From REEB481 sp964586595 (GTDB lineage Bacteria > Bacteroidota > Bacteroidia > NS11-12g > UBA955), in the NCBI GenBank assembly GCA_964586595.1, contig CAZPHB010000001.1:62001-126000 (forward strand): DNA of 64,000 nt. The letters are read 5' to 3'. Made by a program: the position numbers and the translations under genes. A model generated the notes under the pieces. That model had not been told where the DNA came from and did no database searches. It saw only the letters and a program-made list of their open reading frames with translations. This document shows positions 62,489 to 64,000 of this stretch, one piece after another (position 1 is the first letter of the stretch; each line of letters begins with the position of its first letter).

Positions 62489-64000
62489 ATGGCCTACGAA
62501 CAGGAAATCAGCCGACGCAAAACTTTTGCCATCATCTCCCACCCCGACGCGGGTAAAACCACCCTTACCGAAAAGCTGCTGCTCTTCGGCGGTCAGATTC
62601 AATCTGCCGGAGCGGTAAAATCCAATAAAATCACCAAAGCCGCTACCTCCGATTTCATGGAAATTGAAAAGCAGCGCGGCATCTCTGTGGCTACCTCGGT
62701 GATGAGCTTTGAATACCGCGACAAGCTGGTGAACATCCTGGATACGCCGGGCCACAAAGACTTCGCCGAAGACACCTACCGCACGCTTTCTGCCGTGGAC
62801 AGTGTGATTCTGGTGATTGACAGCGTGAAAGGTGTGGAAGAGCAAACCGAAAAGCTGATGGCTGTGTGCAGGATGCGGGCCACGCCGGTGATTACCTTCA
62901 TCAACAAGATGGATCGCGACGGCAAAGATCCGTTTGACCTGTTGGATGAAATCGAGCAAAAACTCAACATCCACGTGCACCCGATGAGCTGGCCCATCAA
63001 CAGCGGCCGCGACTTCAAGGGCGTGTACCTCATTCCGAACCATTCGCTGAACCTCTTCGAAAGCAACAAAACCAAGAAGGCCGACGAGTTCATCAGCGTT
63101 GCCGGCATCAGCGATCCAAAACTCCCGGAGCTGATTGGTGAACGGAATGCCGCCAAACTGCGTGAAGACATTGAACTGATTGATGGAGTTTATGGGGAAC
63201 TGAACCGCGAGGATTACCTGGAAGCCCATATCAGTCCGGTATTTTTTGGTTCCGGACTGAACAACTTCGGGGTGCAGGAACTGCTGGAGACCTTTCTGGA
63301 TCTGGCGCCTACGCCTGTGCATCGTCCGGCTGCCGAGCGTCTGGTGGAACCTACCGAGGCCAAGTTCAGCGGCTTCGTATTCAAAATCCACGCGAATATT
63401 GACCCGCGTCACCGCGACCGCATTGCCTTTTTACGGGTGTGCAGTGGCAAATTCGAGCGCAATAAACCCTACAAGCACGTGCGCCTGGGCAAGGATTTAC
63501 GCTTCGCCAATCCTTATACCTTCCTGGCCCGTTCCAAAGAAGTGGTGGAAGATGCATACGCCGGCGATGTGGTTGGTTTGTATGATACGGGAAACTTCAA
63601 AATCGGCGATACGCTGACCGAAGGTGAAATCCTGCATTTCAAGGGCATTCCAAGCTTTTCTCCGGAAATCTTCAAGGAACTGATCAACCTCGATCCGCTG
63701 AAAAGCAAACAGTTGGAAAAGGGCATTGAACAGCTTACGGAAGAAGGCCTGGCGCAATTGTTCAGGCAGGAACCCGGCAACCGAAAGTTCATCGGCACGG
63801 TGGGTGAACTGCAGTTTGAAGTATTGCAGCACCGTCTGGAACACGAATATGGCGCGAAGTGTCGCTTTGAGCCGCGCAGCATCCACAAAGCCTGCTGGAT
63901 GGGCGGCGACGCCGATGCCATCCGCGACTTTATGAAGTTCAGGCAGAACAACATCGCTTGGGACAAGGACAACAATCCGGTGTATCTCGCGGAAACCCAG
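62489..64000 (+). CDS. prfC: Peptide chain release factor 3 (runs off the right edge)
   Basis: GTPase that removes RF1/RF2 from the ribosome after termination. The first 504 residues are present. GTP motifs are ISHPDAGKTTLTEKLL (G1), the conserved MEIEKQRGISVATSVM (switch I/G2), LDTPGHKDFAEDTYR (G3) and FINKMDRDG (G4). Domain 2 (SGFVFKIHANIDPRHRDRIA) and part of domain 3 (IGTVGELQFEVLQHRLEHEY) follow; RF3-specific features separate it from EF-G. The C terminus lies outside the window. It starts 18 bases after the peptidase gene. Confidence 0.95.
   Translation, partial: MAYEQEISRRKTFAIISHPDAGKTTLTEKLLLFGGQIQSAGAVKSNKITKAATSDFMEIEKQRGISVATSVMSFEYRDKLVNILDTPGHKDFAEDTYRTLSAVDSVILVIDSVKGVEEQTEKLMAVCRMRATPVITFINKMDRDGKDPFDLLDEIEQKLNIHVHPMSWPINSGRDFKGVYLIPNHSLNLFESNKTKKADEFISVAGISDPKLPELIGERNAAKLREDIELIDGVYGELNREDYLEAHISPVFFGSGLNNFGVQELLETFLDLAPTPVHRPAAERLVEPTEAKFSGFVFKIHANIDPRHRDRIAFLRVCSGKFERNKPYKHVRLGKDLRFANPYTFLARSKEVVEDAYAGDVVGLYDTGNFKIGDTLTEGEILHFKGIPSFSPEIFKELINLDPLKSKQLEKGIEQLTEEGLAQLFRQEPGNRKFIGTVGELQFEVLQHRLEHEYGAKCRFEPRSIHKACWMGGDADAIRDFMKFRQNNIAWDKDNNPVYLAETQ

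Noticed and set aside
62234..63412. 392-codon open frame antisense to prfC and the NlpC/P60 gene
   Set aside because: Shadow frame; both plus-strand genes have full catalytic motifs.

Overview
This is a chromosomal segment of a member of the Bacteroidota, probably an aerobic, gliding or T9SS-secreting lineage related to Flavobacteriales or Chitinophagales; the sequence does not fix the family. The evidence is a fused LpxC-FabZ, two proteins ending in type IX secretion (T9SS) type A sorting domains, a TonB-dependent receptor paired with a DUF4249 lipoprotein, a DUF2279 protein, a short NuoG without the molybdopterin domain, and promoters of the Bacteroidota form (TTTG, about 19 bases, TAnnTTTG) rather than -35/-10 boxes. 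Shine-Dalgarno sequences are mostly absent.

Layout. 1-6639 (minus): the nuo operon for complex I, read A-B-C-D-E-F-G-H and leaving the window inside nuoH, with an unrelated secreted protein inserted between nuoE and nuoF. 6791-16567: a T9SS cargo protein with a haem-type motif, a peptidoglycan amidase, MltG, DapB, signal peptidase I, a DUF4249/TonB receptor pair, FolB and glutaryl-CoA dehydrogenase. 16564-19971: a coupled unknown / phosphohexomutase / DUF2279 set. 20057-25758: membrane pyrophosphatase with an odd cysteine-rich tail, then thrS-infC-rpmI-rplT. 25824-37574: a small cytochrome, MurF, a T9SS FG-GAP protein, an ABC ATPase with the lipid A genes lpxA-lpxC/fabZ-lpxD, an HD phosphohydrolase, YchF and GlmM. 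37852-50345: GcvP, a GT-C type membrane protein, EF-P, an agmatinase-family enzyme, cysteine desulfurase, QueD, DivIC, DnaN, PriA and a hydrolase. 50351-51675: an unknown secreted protein and tRNA-Pro(CGG).

51734-59999 (minus) is the most unusual part: six tightly packed genes encoding a double-FHA ABC exporter, a membrane FHA/M48 metalloprotease, a zinc-ribbon FHA protein, a membrane FHA protein with a large outer domain, a membrane PP2C phosphatase and a membrane Ser/Thr kinase. Together they supply a writer, an eraser and four FHA-bearing readers of phosphothreonine, joined to an exporter and a protease. I infer a phosphorylation-controlled envelope or export system. Copies of one dispersed repeat lie on both sides of it. 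60000-60797 is non-coding and repeat-rich. 60798-64000 holds a metallophosphoesterase, a ferredoxin, an NlpC/P60 peptidase and most of prfC, which leaves the right edge.

Most of the window is housekeeping: respiration, cell-wall and lipid A synthesis, translation and replication. Many start codons lie only 4-7 bases after a promoter -7 box, suggesting leaderless or nearly leaderless mRNAs. All function calls come from reading motifs by eye; no database search was run.
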